The notes: generated by a model from the sequence alone, not told the origin. A stretch of 64,000 nucleotides of DNA from Hyparrhenia diplandra (GCA_015847255.1 JADLZK010000395.1:124001-188000); one strand, 5' to 3'; shown: positions 24,031 to 35,379, counted from the first letter of the stretch. Program-made: numbers and translations.

Positions 24031-24689
24031 GTACAATGCCTTATCATCTAGCTACAATGCATCACTTGTTGCTACAAGATGATGCTAACCGCTCACGTTC
24101 TTCTTGCTAATGACCACCTCGAGCATAGACCTGAGAGTCTCAAGCTTCACTGGTTTGGGCACATACACATCAGCACTAGCTTGCATGAATGCTTCCTTGC
24201 CACCAAAATCTAGACAAACCTCAACGATCGAGCTCCCATGGCATGGATATTGGCCACAACCTGCCAAATCATCCACCAAGAAATCAAATTTGTGTCACTT
24301 ATGGGTCTTACTTTTGATGATGCTTATGTTTACATTATATTACTTTGGCAATAAAAAGTCCACTGTGGTTCACTAGCTTCATATAAGCTACAAGGTATTT
24401 TGGTTAGTGTAACCGAATACAACCAGGGAACTAACTGGCGTACGTGCTCTGACGAAGGGGGCTGCGCCGACACCACGTCTCCCATAACGGTGTGATCGCT
24501 AGAGCCTCGCACACTCGATCCGCCCTCAGCTCCCAGTTGTAGTCGCAGAAGGGAGAAGGGAAAGCGAGCAATTGCCAGGCTTGCAATTGTGTGAGTGCAC
24601 AAAAGATATTGTAGGCCAGGGCCAGGACTTTAGGCTCACAGCCCGAGGAGTTGTGTGTGTGGCCATAATGGATCACGCCGAGAGCACGG
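24031..24689. repeat. Receiver-gene array unit 4, left part
   Basis: Begins with GTACAATGCCTTATCATCTA, as at about 14383. It contains a receiver exon and runs to GCCGAGAGCACGG, where a CACTA element is inserted. The unit resumes at 29567. Confidence 0.75.
24085..24260 (-). pseudogene. Response regulator receiver, last exon remnant (copy 4)
   Basis: From its acceptor to its stop the exon is 176 nt, so the frame is off by a small indel between the N-terminal part and the GGKEAFMQAS part. From there it reads ADVYVPKPVKLETLRSM and ends VSG then TAG. The sequence is closest to copy 2 at 14419-14596, as expected if units 2 and 4 share an origin. Pseudogene. Confidence 0.55.
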
Positions 24690-24699
24690 CACTACCCAG

Positions 24700-25110
24700 A
24701 ATCCCGACCGCGCGGGGCGAAAACCGCCAAGGAAAGGGGAAAACCGCCAAGGGAAATGATCCTTGACCATAAACCGTCAAGCAAACACACTCAAGAATAG
24801 AAAGCAAGGGAAATTAGTTTCCTTGACTGTTTCGGCACTCAAGGATAATTTCCTTGGAGGTTGGCCGCCAAGGAAATCATGACTTGACTTAATTTGTTGA
24901 GTGGTCAAGGAAATGGTAGAACCGCCAAGGAAATGTGTTTCCCCGAGGGCCAACGACCTCCAAGAAAAATATCTAGACCGCCAAGGTAATAGTTGTTTCC
25001 TTGTCTACCCTTAACCTCCAAGGAAATTGTAATTTCCCTTCACTGCCATTGACCGCCAAGGTAATTGTGATTTCCTTGACTGCTGGCACTCAAGGAAATG
25101 CATACTAGCA
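24700..25110. repeat. Left subterminal repeats of the CACTA element
   Basis: More than ten copies of an AACCGCCAAGGAAAT-like word, direct and inverted, with variants such as CACTCAAGGA. Spacing is irregular, roughly 20-50 bp. In CACTA elements these clusters are cis-acting sites for transposition. Confidence 0.85.
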
Positions 25111-26380
25111 ACAACAAAAAAATATTGCAATAATAACTAAAATCAAAGATGGCTCTAAACTCAAGTGATAGATGAATATATATACATTTTATTAGTACAT
25201 AGCAGACACTATGAGAATGTATCCATTACAAAGTTTCAGGATATATCCATACAAATCTGACAATAATAATATATAAAATAGCTTAGCGGAACAAGATATT
25301 ACATACATAAATTCATTTTTCAGCAAAACAACATGATCGTCCATGATTACTACTTGACCAGATCACGAGAATCTTTAACTTTAAGCAAACCTGTAGCCAT
25401 AAACAATGACAGGAAGTGCATTAGTTCCAGTGAGGCAGTGACATCATATATGCATAATACAATTTATCAAGCACACAGGTTCAAAAGGTAACACAATATG
25501 CCATGCATTCTAGACAATAGTTAGCAGCATCAATGGTGTTTACACTAGATGTAATTAACGACATGCCATACAAATTGTAGCATAATTAATTCTTTGTTCC
25601 TTTGCTCACACCAGACAAGTGCAGCCATTAGTTAAAAACAGAACAATCCCCGCAAACACTATCCATATGCATCACACTATATTGTGGGGAAGACATGATT
25701 TTAAGGCATGGACATGTCTAGACAAAGATGGGAGTTGATATACCTTTGTTTATTTGTCTTTCTTCAGTCTGTAGATCTTGTTAGCCTTAACCTGTTCACT
25801 TATCTGTAATATATATAAAGAACAACAGCAAGTCATTGAATTAATACCTTATATTTGTACTAAGACATTGCAAGTAAACCCAGCAACAATGGTAAACATT
25901 TAGATACTAGTCATTACTAAAATGATTTCCAAAGTGAAGAATGCAAGTAACAAGCACCTGATATACACTACAGCTCTATAGAATAGAAGAATTAGAAGCC
26001 TTAGAGGTTAGCACTAACAAGCTCTGATCTATATAGATGGCACTACCTCTCAATTAAAGCATGCGTACAGAAGTTATTTTCTGAACATCGAAAAAAATAA
26101 CTTTAAGTAGTGAATTGAGATGGAAAAAGCTATAGGAGGACAAGAGTTACAGTCAATTAATTAACCAAGGAACCAGTATCATTTTTAAATTGGGCAAGAC
26201 ATTCAATTTCCAAGTCATTAGACATTTACAGGCACGGGTAAAGCGAGTTAGAACAGAGCAGTAAACTAAAGCAAGCAGCACCAGGCCTCACATCTGTTCC
26301 CAGGTCTGAACTTTGGAAAATAAAAATGTGCTGATAAACAAGTGAAACAATCTTGGCCGGTAACCAACCTGGTACGAGGT
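25111..26380. other. Internal non-coding DNA of the CACTA element
   Basis: AT-rich sequence with no long frame or repeat I recognise. It may contain introns of the captured or element-encoded gene whose GC-rich exon lies just to the right. Confidence 0.4.
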
Positions 26381-26411
26381 GGCGATGGCAAAGGTTAATC
26401 TATTATATTGG

Positions 26412-26674
26412 GGGAAGTTGATGTGGAGTCATCACCGAGCTGATGCTGCCGTTTGCGCTGGTGCTGCATCTAGTGCCGGTGTCGCTGCCTGCGTCGGTGC
26501 CGCATCCAGCGCCGCCGCCGCCACTCGTGCTGGGGACGCACCCAGCGCAGCTGCCGTGGCCCGTGCTGGTGCTGAATCCAGCGCTGCCACCCGTGCAGGT
26601 GCCGCATCCAGCGTCGTCACCGCCTCCCACGCTAGTGTGCCGCATCTAGGGCCGCCACCGTCGACACATCCCAT
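26412..26674 (-). pseudogene. Ala-rich repeat exon inside the CACTA element
   Basis: On the minus strand an ATG near 26674 opens about 80 codons beginning MGCVDGGGPRCG, then five imperfect 11-12 residue repeats of the type LDAAPARVAA. The region is strikingly GC-rich against its AT-rich surroundings. Upstream on the same strand lie leader-like words (AAACCCTAACC near 26845-26855). The frame stops right after the repeats. It could be the first exon of an element gene, a captured host fragment, or just a GC-rich minisatellite. The overlapping plus-strand frame (26379-26909) is Ala-rich too; I cannot tell which strand, if either, is coding. Confidence 0.25.
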
Positions 26675-27017
26675 GCCATGTAGCTACCTCACAACCACGC
26701 CGTCGTCGAGAAGAGTGAGTGGATGGAAGAGAAGAGTGGGTCGAGAGGACAAGGGTCGGGCAGGATCCATTGGCGAGATCCAAAATGTACAGGCGGGGAG
26801 AGAGGGTGGGCGTGGTAGGTGGGATCTGGAGGATAGGGAAGCCAGGTTAGGGTTTCAACAGGCAGAGGAGGTTTGGCAGTTCGCGTATCTCAGCCATCCA
26901 CGAAGTTGATCCAACGGCGATGAACGAAACATGTATATAGATGGGCTGAGGTGGGCTGCATACATAAACGGGCTTCATTTTTTGAGACTGAATATTTTGA
27001 GATTGCTAAGTATATGT

Positions 27018-27322
27018 TGGCTTCAGAAAGTCCGATGGTAGGGACGGCCCAGGTGGGCTACCCACCGGGGTTCAAATCCCGGTGCTTTCGACCTTTTCCC
27101 TGGGATTTTCCCAAGGATTTCTGGGCGTTATGCATTAAGTGGTAGCGGCGTTCCCGTCGACGACGAGGCGCCTATGGTGACTTCGAGAATCTCCAGATCC
27201 GCCGGTTGCGGTCCTCGAGGAGGTGCTCATAGGGGTAGGGTTTGCGTGCGTGTGTTCATAGGGGAGTGTGCGTGCGTGTTGTGAGCGTCTGCGTTGTCTT
27301 TGTGTAATTCTAAAAAAAAAAA
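27018..27322 (+). mobile_element. tRNA-like SINE with poly(A), 10 bp TSD
   Basis: The body carries a strong RNA polymerase III B box (GGTTCAAATCC, near 27070) after GGGCTACCCACCG. It ends in TGTGTAATTCT plus an A run. The sequence AAGTATATGT stands directly before it (27008-27017) and directly after it (27323-27332), an exact 10 bp target duplication. The right part, with GTGCGTGCGTG and GTGAGCGTCTGCG words, resembles grass OsSN/p-SINE families. It lies inside the CACTA element, so it inserted there or travelled with it. A 36 bp stretch including the TSD is repeated once more downstream. Confidence 0.75.
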
Positions 27323-27499
27323 AAGTATATGTATTTATATATTCTCAAAAAAAAAAAAAGTATATGTATTTATATAGTTCTAAAAAAGGTATTTGTAGTT
27401 GTTATATATAAGTAAGTAAATCTTCTAAAATAAACATAAAAAAAAGTGAATTATATACTAAATATATATTTAAATGTAATATACTTACATATAAATGGT

Positions 27500-28900
27500 T
27501 AAGACCGTTTCGTGTTTTTAAGGGGGTAGTCGAAATTCAACGTATAATCACCGAGAGAAGTCGCTGATGTAATTAAAATAATTAGAGAAAAGTACCAAAC
27601 AATTACACAAAATTCTCAAACTTGGCGGTGCCTTCACACATGCCATGTAGACCCTCGAGAAAAAGTTTGAGGCCAATAGCACCTTTGCAAAGTGCACCGC
27701 CACATAACCATGAGAAACCTAAATGTAAGGATAGGGTTCGTGAAAGGTTGAGTATACCTTTGTGAAGCACGTCTCCTCCGCCTAACTCAAAACTTCCTCA
27801 AATTTTTTTTTGTAGAATATGGCCCCACGCAAAATCCTAGGTTTTTTAGCCATTTTTGGATTTCTTGTATTTTTCTACGTCTTTAGCGTGCGACCAAATA
27901 TGGTGAATTAAACTTTGAAAACAAAATAATTCAGACCGGCCTCCACAAGTTTTGCCTCCTAGGGTACAAGAGACCTTGGGGCAAAGTTTGGCACCGTTTT
28001 CAGGTCTTCGGGGGTGGTCGCAGTTCAACGTACATTTATTCTTGGGGAGAAGTCGCGCGGTAATTAAAATAATTAGAGAAAAGTACCAAACCATTACGAG
28101 AAAATTCTCAAACTTGGCGGTTCCTTCACGCATGCCATATAGACACCTCGAGAAAAAGTTTGAGGCCGATAGCACACTACAAAGTGCACCGCCACATAAC
28201 CATGAGAAACCTAAGTGTAAGGATAAGGTTCGTGAAAGGTTGTGTATACCACTTTGTGAAACACGTCTGCTTTCCCTAAACTCGAAACTTCCTCAAATTT
28301 TTTTTTGTGTTCATTTACACCCAAAATATGGCCCCACACAAAATCATAGGTTTTTTTAGCCATTTTTGGATTTCATTGTATTTTTCTACGTGCAACAGGC
28401 GACCAAATATGGTGAATTACACTTTGAAAACAAAATAATTACGCACCGGCCTCCACAAGTTTTGCCTCCTAGGGCACAAGAGACCTTGCGGCAAAGTTTG
28501 GCACCGTTTCGTGTTTTTTAGGGGTGGTCGCAGTTCAATGTACATTTCTTCGGGAGAAGTCGTGGTAATTAAAATAATTAGAGAAAAGTACCAAACCATT
28601 ACGAGAAAATTCTCAAACTTGGCGGTGCCTTCACACATGCCATGTAGACGCCTCGAGGAAAAAAATTTGAGGCCGATAGCACACCGCAAAGCGCACGGGC
28701 CACACAACCATGAGAAACCTAAGTGTGAGGATAGGGTTCCATATACCACCGTGAAGCACGCCTGCGCCCGCCTATGTCCAAACTTCCTCAAATTTTTTTT
28801 CGTGGTCAATTACACCCAAAATATGGCCCCACGCAAAATCCTAGGTTTTTAAGCCATTTTTTGAATTACTGTATTTTTTTCTACGTGGCGTGCGACAAAT
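27500..28900. repeat. Three tandem ~500 bp units inside the CACTA element
   Basis: The marker ATTAGAGAAAAGTACCAAAC starts at 27581, 28072 and 28577, giving steps of 491 and 505 bp. Other shared words are TTCTCAAACTTGGCGG, CCATGAGAAACCTAA and GGCCCCAC followed by CAAAATC. Copies differ by substitutions and small indels. No frame is conserved across the three, so this is satellite-like filler of the element rather than coding DNA. Confidence 0.85.
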
Positions 28901-29224
28901 ATTATTAGTTAATTCCAAATTTATTAAATCAAACTCAAATTTTAACACTTATAATTAGTTTAAAGAATGACACGAGTGTGTATTAGAGTTAAACACGGCT
29001 AATAGAATTAGAACGAATCGAATCGGATTTAAAACACAATAGTTATAAGCATTATAATCGAATGACAAATATGTAATTAAGGTTGAGTGCCTTGGGGCGC
29101 GTCGCCCACGGACCTTTAGTCCCGGTTGTTAGCGTGAACCTGGAGAAATGAAGCTTTATCCCCGGTTCTCGTTGAGATTCAGAATCGTAGTGTATTTTGC
29201 ATCCGAGGAGTAGTGGAGACACCA

Positions 29225-29566
29225 AAATACTTTTAAGCATTTCCTTGGGTGGCAGCCTCCAAGAAAATTCAATAACACCCAAGGAAATGCTAATTTACTT
29301 GACGGTTTATACTAACACCCAAGGAAATGGGTATTTTTCTTGACGGCTACTAATAACACTCAAGGAAATGAGTTATTTACTTGGAGGTTACTTGAAACCG
29401 CCAAGGAAACTCCTATATTCCTTGGCGGTTTACTTGAGCCTTCAAGGAAATATATTTCCTTGAGTGCAGAGCAGCACCGCCAAGGAAACTACTCTTTTCT
29501 TAGCGGTTTGATTTTGGCACTCAAGAAAAATGCTGGCCGCCAAGGCAATTCCATTTTTTGGTAGTG
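29225..29566. repeat. Right subterminal repeats of the CACTA element
   Basis: About a dozen copies of AAGGAAAT / TTTCCTTGG words, often as CCGCCAAGGAAA or CACTCAAGGAAA, up to the terminal GGTAGTG. Just left of it, near 29110-29170, is a fragment with CCTTTAGTCCCGGTTG, a word common in another grass DNA-transposon family. Confidence 0.8.
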
Positions 29567-30218
29567 CGGGCCTGCTGCTCATTGTAGTTTCCATTGTTTT
29601 TTAGCATATGGGATAAACTATAATAGGCCTAATGAATATGGACAGAATGAATGTTTTAGGTATCTTTTCCTCTACTGCATGTCCAAATGAGTTGATTTTG
29701 CGTCCTTGTAGGGCTGAGCCTATTCAAACCTGTGGATACGATTAAAATGACAAGTTTACGGTCGAACATTTATTGTGAGCTCGTGAATATATCTGAGATT
29801 TTTGTCTACAAGACACTCTCATAAAAGTATGGTTTGTGCATTGCACTCTACTCGTCAATTCGGTTTTCTTTTGTGATTTTTTATTTAGTGTTGTTGACAT
29901 TGTGATTTATAAAAATACGGTTTTGTTCCCAACACACTACATCGATTATTTTTTAATCTTATGGATTAAGAATACTGGGAATAGACATTTGTGCCCTTAT
30001 TGTTGCTACTGATTTTCGCTTTTGCATCTCCATGCTCGTGCTACCTGCATCTCCGTCGTCTCATGTGTAAACCACACCACCCTTCTATGTGACTACGTCC
30101 GCTAACCATGTGTTGTCCACTCTAGCTCCACGAGGTGCACCACGAGGGTCTGCTCACCTGCATCATCGTAGGTGATAATGGCGGTGTGACGCGCAAACCA
30201 ACACCACGGAAGCATCCT

Positions 30219-30730
30219 TTTTTTTTCGAAAGCGTACCATTGGCACGTATTGCATTAAGGGAAATTAGAGTTTTACATATCGCACGCCTTAGCCAAAAGG
30301 ATTGGCTGAAGCGCACGCAAACCTACACGTACAAGAATCACCGGCTTTAACGGTGGCGCGATATGGATGTACTAAAAATAAAACTAGTGCGCGACTAAGG
30401 TGGCTGAAGGGCGCGCCCGCGCTACGGCTCCGATCGGGATCTCCCACCGGTGTCGCCAACGCACCAGCCCGCAGCAAGGGGAAGATCTCGGCGTAGCCGC
30501 TCCGGTTTCTTTGGATGAACCGGGTCGCCGGCAAGTGCTTCCGGAACTTGCTCTTTAGATCGGGACGGGAGTGCATGACGCCGTGTCTACCGGGCGCCCT
30601 CGCTTGCCGAGCAGCACCAACAACGCCTTCCGCTCTGGAATCGGATCGTGCTTCTCATGCTTCCCCACGAGCCGAGCACGCCGTTCGGCCCACTCCTCAT
30701 CAGTCACCCTGGACGAGCGTAGGGTTCGGC
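30219..30730 (-). mobile_element. Retroposon (probable 5'-truncated LINE), 15 bp TSD
   Basis: An exact 15 bp duplication, CCACGGAAGCATCCT, lies at 30204-30218 and 30731-30745. The insert starts with a T run on the plus strand, so it is a minus-strand insertion with a short poly(A) tail. On the minus strand it shows a short basic coding-like stretch (EEWAERRARLVGKHEKHD) near 30690-30640, then a non-coding tail ending in GGTACGCTTTCG before the A run. No reverse transcriptase motif is present, so the LINE assignment comes from structure. A processed transcript of another gene is possible. Confidence 0.75.
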
Positions 30731-30889
30731 CCACGGAAGCATCCTCCGACCAACCACCCCCAGCAAACTCGGTGAGGACTCACAACCAACGAATTGCAAG
30801 ATATGAAATAAATATTCATTAATCCTTCTCCCTACACTACAAAATACTTTCTATTATCTCTGATGTACCTTGGGTAAAATGATTTCATA

Positions 30890-31030
30890 GTGGACACTTG
30901 ATAAAAGGGACAAGCTAGTGTTGTGCACTGGTGATGATGATCACCTGACAAATGGGACAAGTGCGGTGCACGTTTGGTGATGATCACCTGACAAAAGGGA
31001 CAAGTGTCATGCACATTTGGTGATGAGGGT
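30890..31030. repeat. Minisatellite (three repeats) in unit 4
   Basis: Three repeats of a 40-47 bp motif centred on GGTGATGATGATCACCTGAC and AAAAGGGACAAGTG. This is the same family as in the other array units, with one repeat more than in units 1 and 3. Confidence 0.7.
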
Positions 31031-31210
31031 GTCGAATAATAAGTGTCTCAAACACAATAGTGTGTTTAGACTTGGACACAGGTTCGCATGATTCCCCATG
31101 GACCCACTTCCTAAACTAAATGCGTAGTCACCTAGATGTGACTCATATAATTTGTTGTCTCACCAAAAACAGAAGGCAGTGCTTAAATATTTAGATGTTG
31201 TTTCGTTCCA

Positions 31211-31849
31211 TTATTTTTGTCCGTCATCCCGCTGCTTCACCGCGCCACCACTCCATCGAAGGACCCCGTCGCCACCATCCTTGCAAGCCGCACAGCCCTA
31301 CCGGCGGCCTGCTCCGATGGCGGCGAGGCGCGGCAGGGGAGGAGAAGGGAGGTGGTGGCGCTACGGTTTGGCCCCGGGAGTCGCCTGCGTGTAGGTGTAG
31401 CCTCGAAGAATCAAGAAACCACCTCCTTGTACTCATCTTTTGTAACCTCAAAATAGTACTCATCCACAACTTTGATTAGTGGCTCCAAACCATTGTCATC
31501 ATCACGAAACATCATGGTTCCGCAATCTCCATGGGGACAAAACAAATATTTATCTATTGATGTGTGCACATGCATTGCGGGGGATATTTGTGTGTGTCAC
31601 ATAGTAGTTAGGATTTATGTTTGATAACAGATATACAAGCATAAATCTTGCAACATTGATTTCAATATATTCCTATGAACTTAAATAAACATATATAAAG
31701 AAATATTGCTATGTGATATATAGCATGTAAAATACACTAGGATACTCCTTTGGTCGCATGCGTGCAACATGGGATCAGACACACCTAATTTTAGGCCCAT
31801 GAGCACGACTTGTCTAGCAGAAATATCATCAGAAAATGAGAGTACAATC
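31211..31849. other. Spacer between array units 4 and 5, with a coding-like scrap
   Basis: A GC-rich part (31230-31400) is followed by AT-rich DNA. On the minus strand about 31411-31545 is open and reads CPHGDCGTMMFRDDD, then VVDEYYFEVTKDEYKEVVS, then TGA. The even codon use and acidic/aromatic pattern look protein-like, but the family is not recognised and no start or splice context is clear. Confidence 0.35.
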
Positions 31850-32776
31850 TCCAAAAATGTTAAAGAATAAAAAGAAAATCCAAAAGAACTGGCCAATAGA
31901 GATAGAAACATGTCTACCAAACAGGAAGGTGTTGAATAATTCATCGCGGGGCTCAACAGTTCTGGGCTTACATGCTTCGATAAAGGCGACCGCGCTGGCA
32001 TCGCTTCTTCCGCAGTCGTCATGCACTCGTAGGAGCCTCACACGCTCAATGCCTTAGCTCCCGGCAACCATTGCACGAATGGTGGAAGCGAGAGGAGAAA
32101 GTGAGCTAGGGTTTTCGAGGTATCCCATTTTGTTCCAAGTTCAAGTATTTGTGGTCGTCCGATCTAGATGAATGGATGATACTAGATGAGCCCTTAGGCA
32201 CGCATGCGGGTGTGATCGCAAGACATAAAAATTTGCGGCCTAGACCCAGGAATTTGGGCTCGAGAGCCTGTGCTGCAAAGGCACGTGGCCATAATGAACT
32301 ATGTCGATAGCACATGCCCGCTGCTCAATTTCAATTGTTTCCAATGCTTTTGAGCATATTGTCTAAACAATAATAAGCCGGCCTAATGAATACAGAAAAA
32401 AGTAAATAATGTTTTAAGGGCTTTTTTTTTTCCATCGGTGCATGCCCGAATGAGCTGTAGTTGCAACTTCACAGGATGCGACTGCTTGGTTGATTAGAAT
32501 CACAAGTTTACCGTCGATATTTAACATGAACACTCGTCAAATCTTTGAGATCATTGTCTAGAGGATACTCATAAAGTATATGGTTTTGTGCATTGCACAC
32601 TTTATTCGTTGATTTGTCTTCTTTTGAGATTTTTGTCTAGAGGACACTCATAGAATATTGTTTAGTTCATTGCAGTATCTCTAGATGGTGATTTATGCCG
32701 ATCTTCATACTAGAAGATCAGTGTGGGGATTGTTGGTTCAAGAATTGTGCTCAACTGCCCAACGCATTCACACTCT
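31850..32776. repeat. Receiver-gene array unit 5 (no receiver exon)
   Basis: Matches the array unit in two blocks: the AAAGAACTGGCC / AAACATGTCTACC part at 31850-31930, then a jump to the part downstream of the missing exon (from about 31990). The receiver exon and its intron are deleted. It runs on through the CACTCATAAAGTAT words to 32776. Confidence 0.65.
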
Positions 32777-32894
32777 CAAGCTTCACTGGTTTGGGCACAT
32801 ACACATCATCACCAGCTTGTATGAATGCCCATTGCCACCAAAATCTGTTGAGACTCCAATGATCTAGCTCAATGGCACGGATCTTAGCCACCAC
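32777..32894 (-). pseudogene. Response regulator receiver, last exon remnant (copy 5)
   Basis: On the minus strand after the acceptor TTTGGCAG it reads VVAKIRAIELDHW, then a diverged stretch, then AFIQAGDDVYVPKPVKLE. It is cut off right after KLE by the junction with unit 5, so the C-terminal tail and stop are gone. The KIRA motif before the loop is typical of the receiver helix 4 region and supports the family call. Confidence 0.55.
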
Positions 32895-34224
32895 CTGCCA
32901 AACGATCCATTACAAAAAATTGTCACTAATGGGTCTTCCTTTTGATGATTCTTAGATTACATTATATTGCTAGGACTATCTAAAGTCTAATGTAATAAAT
33001 AACTAAAATGATTCACTGGCTTCATTTAAGCTATAAGTTTTCTTTTGTCATTGTAACCTAATACAACAAAGGAATTGATGGCATACACGCTGTGTTGAAG
33101 GGTATCGTGCTAGCATCGCTTCTCCTGCAGTCGTAACCTCACTGGAGCCTCACACGCTCGGTCCACCCTCAGCTCCCGACCGACTGCAGTCGTACAAGAC
33201 ATAGGAGGGAGTAGGGAAAGTAAGCTAGGGCTTCTAAGGTTCCCATTTTGTTCAAGTTCAAGCAAGATGAAAGTATCATACTGGACGGGCCCTTAGGCAG
33301 GCTTGTGAGTGTGTGTGTGCATGCAAAAGAATTTTTGGCTTAGGCTCAGGACTTTAGGCTCAAAGCCCAAATGTTGCATTGCACTGCACGTGGACATAAC
33401 ACCGAGAGCATGGGCCTGTTGCTCATTGTGTTTTCCATTGTTTTTTAGCATATGGGCTAAACAATAATGGATCTAATGAATATGGACAAATGAATAATGT
33501 TTTAGGAATTTTTTCCTCTTGTGCGTGTCCAAATGAGTTGTGGTATCCTTGTAGAGTTGAGCCTGATTCAAGCCCATGAATATGATTAGAATAACAAGTT
33601 TACGATTGATATTTAACATGAAATCCGTTTTAAATCTTTTAGATTTTTGTCTAGAGGACACTCTCATAAAGTATGGTTTTGGGCATTGCACACTCTATTC
33701 ATTGATTTGTTCTTCTTTTTGAGTTTTGTTTTTTTGTCTAGTCTTGTTGATATTACGATTTATGAAAACATGTTTTTGTCCCCGACACACACTACATCCA
33801 TTATTTTAATCTTTCTGGACTGAGAATGTCTTGTTGTTGCTCATTTTCTCTTTAGTGTCTCCATGTTGTGCTCCCCGCCTCGCCCTCAATTCAAGTGCAT
33901 AAACCACACAAACTACCCTTCGGCTTGACTACATCTGCTAACCTTGTGTTATCCCATGCTCTCCGCTTCTACTGCACGGGGTGTGCCATGAGGGTTTGCT
34001 GACCTGCGTCATCCTCGGAGTCGATGGCGGCGTGATGCGCAGGCCTCGAAGCAAGACCAAGACAGCGTCCTCTGACCAGCCACCTGCCCACAAATTGTGA
34101 TGGTGACTACTTGACCCACAATTAACATATTACAAGGCGCAAAATAAAGGTCCATTTACCCTACTCCCTAAGTTGCAAAAGTACTTTCTATTACGCCTGA
34201 TATGCCCCGGGCAAAACAATCATG

Positions 34225-34365
34225 ATTTCATAGTGGTCACCTGACAAAAGGGACAACTGTTGTGCACCGGTGATGATCACCTGACAAAAAGGGATAAGCG
34301 CATGAACGGTGATGATCACCTGACAAAAGGGGCAAGTGTTGTGCACATTTGGTGATGAGTGTGTC
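34225..34365. repeat. Minisatellite (three repeats) in unit 6
   Basis: Three copies of the GATGATCACCTGACAAAAG motif, as in units 4 and 7. Confidence 0.7.
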
Positions 34366-35379
34366 AAATCCATGCCTTGAACATAATATAATAGTGTGTA
34401 TACACTTGGACACTGGTTCGCATGATTTCGCATGGGCCTACTCCTAAACCAAATATGTAGTCGCTTAAATGTGGACACATATAATTTCTTATCTAACGAA
34501 AAACAAAATTCAATGCTTACACATTTATATATTGTTTGGTTCCATTATTTTTGTCCACCATCCATTAGAGACGTGAACCGGTAGCATTATTTTGTGTTTG
34601 ATTAGACCAACATGTATCGATTTACAACGACATCCGATACGACCCCTTACCATTTCGTTACCACTCGAAAACATGAATTATATGTTCCCTTATCATTCCC
34701 TCAATCACATTCCCCTGCGTGAGGCATCGTGATTCTCTTGCACAAGGCATACAACTGTCCACTGTTGTCGATTCTTCTCTGCTCATCCACACCTACCGCG
34801 AGCGCGACTCATCACAGGCACTGGTGTCAGCAGAATAAAAGAAAATGCAAAATAACAGAATAAAAAGATAGAAATATGTCTACTGAAGAGGAATGTGTTA
34901 GAAAACTGATCCAGGTAAATTATCATAAAAAATATCCAAATTTGTCATAAACTATTACAACTTGCAGAGTTCTCACCCCACCAAGCATAACTACAATAAT
35001 AACAAATCATCAAATGTCGATAATCCACAAGCAAATATTAGGGGACGTACAACGCATGGACTCCTTTTGGAGCGTATAAAGGAAAAACAAACCGAAATAA
35101 CTTAATCTACAACGCAACAGCCTTTTTTGTAGGCCCTTAGCATCCAACTGAAATAGCTCCCACAGGATTACCTAGGAGCCGCGTGAACAACCGCTGCTTC
35201 GTGGGACGGCGACGACATCCACAAGCGCCTGAATTAGTCCAGACTTGTTGCATGCCCACTTGCAAGACTCAACGATGGCATGTAAAGGCCCATAAGAGTC
35301 TGGTGTTGTTCAAGGCCTTATCAGCTAGATGCACAACATCTCTTGTTGATGCTAGCTAGTCATGTTATTCTTTTTTGAT

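Larger units (their letters stand above)
24690..29566. mobile_element. CACTA DNA transposon (non-autonomous), TSD CGG
   Basis: The left end is CACTACCCAGAATCCCG and the right end is TTTTTTGGTAGTG, giving terminal inverted repeats that start CACTACC. The 3 bp duplication CGG is found at 24687-24689 and 29567-29569. Both ends have dense subterminal repeats in both orientations built on CCGCCAAGGAAA / TTTCCTTGGCGG, the expected binding sites for a CACTA transposase. No transposase frame is visible in the 4.88 kb, so it would depend on an element elsewhere. The insertion is in an array unit, and the empty site survives in sister units (GAGAGCACGGGCTGCTGCTC near 21527), which confirms the borders. 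Confidence 0.95.
29567..31210. repeat. Receiver-gene array unit 4, right part
   Basis: Continues the unit interrupted at 24689, starting GGCCTGCTGCTCATTG, and matches 21535 onward in copy 2 of the duplication. It is interrupted again at 30219-30730 by a retroposon and carries the minisatellite at 30890-31030. It ends near 31210 (TTATTTTTGTCCGTC). Confidence 0.75.
32777..34830. repeat. Receiver-gene array unit 6
   Basis: Starts in a truncated receiver exon and follows the order of the other units: intron, exon-like GC patch near 33090-33200, TTCCCATTTTGTTCAAG, then the minisatellite at 34225-34365, and ends at CTGGTGTCAG. At the same point units 1 and 3 continue into the AT-rich segment (12450-13589) that unit 6 lacks. 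Confidence 0.75.

Noticed and set aside
27050..27110. Candidate tRNA gene (GGTTCAAATCC B box)
   Set aside because: No cloverleaf with a proper acceptor stem can be formed, and the segment sits inside a SINE with poly(A) and target duplication.
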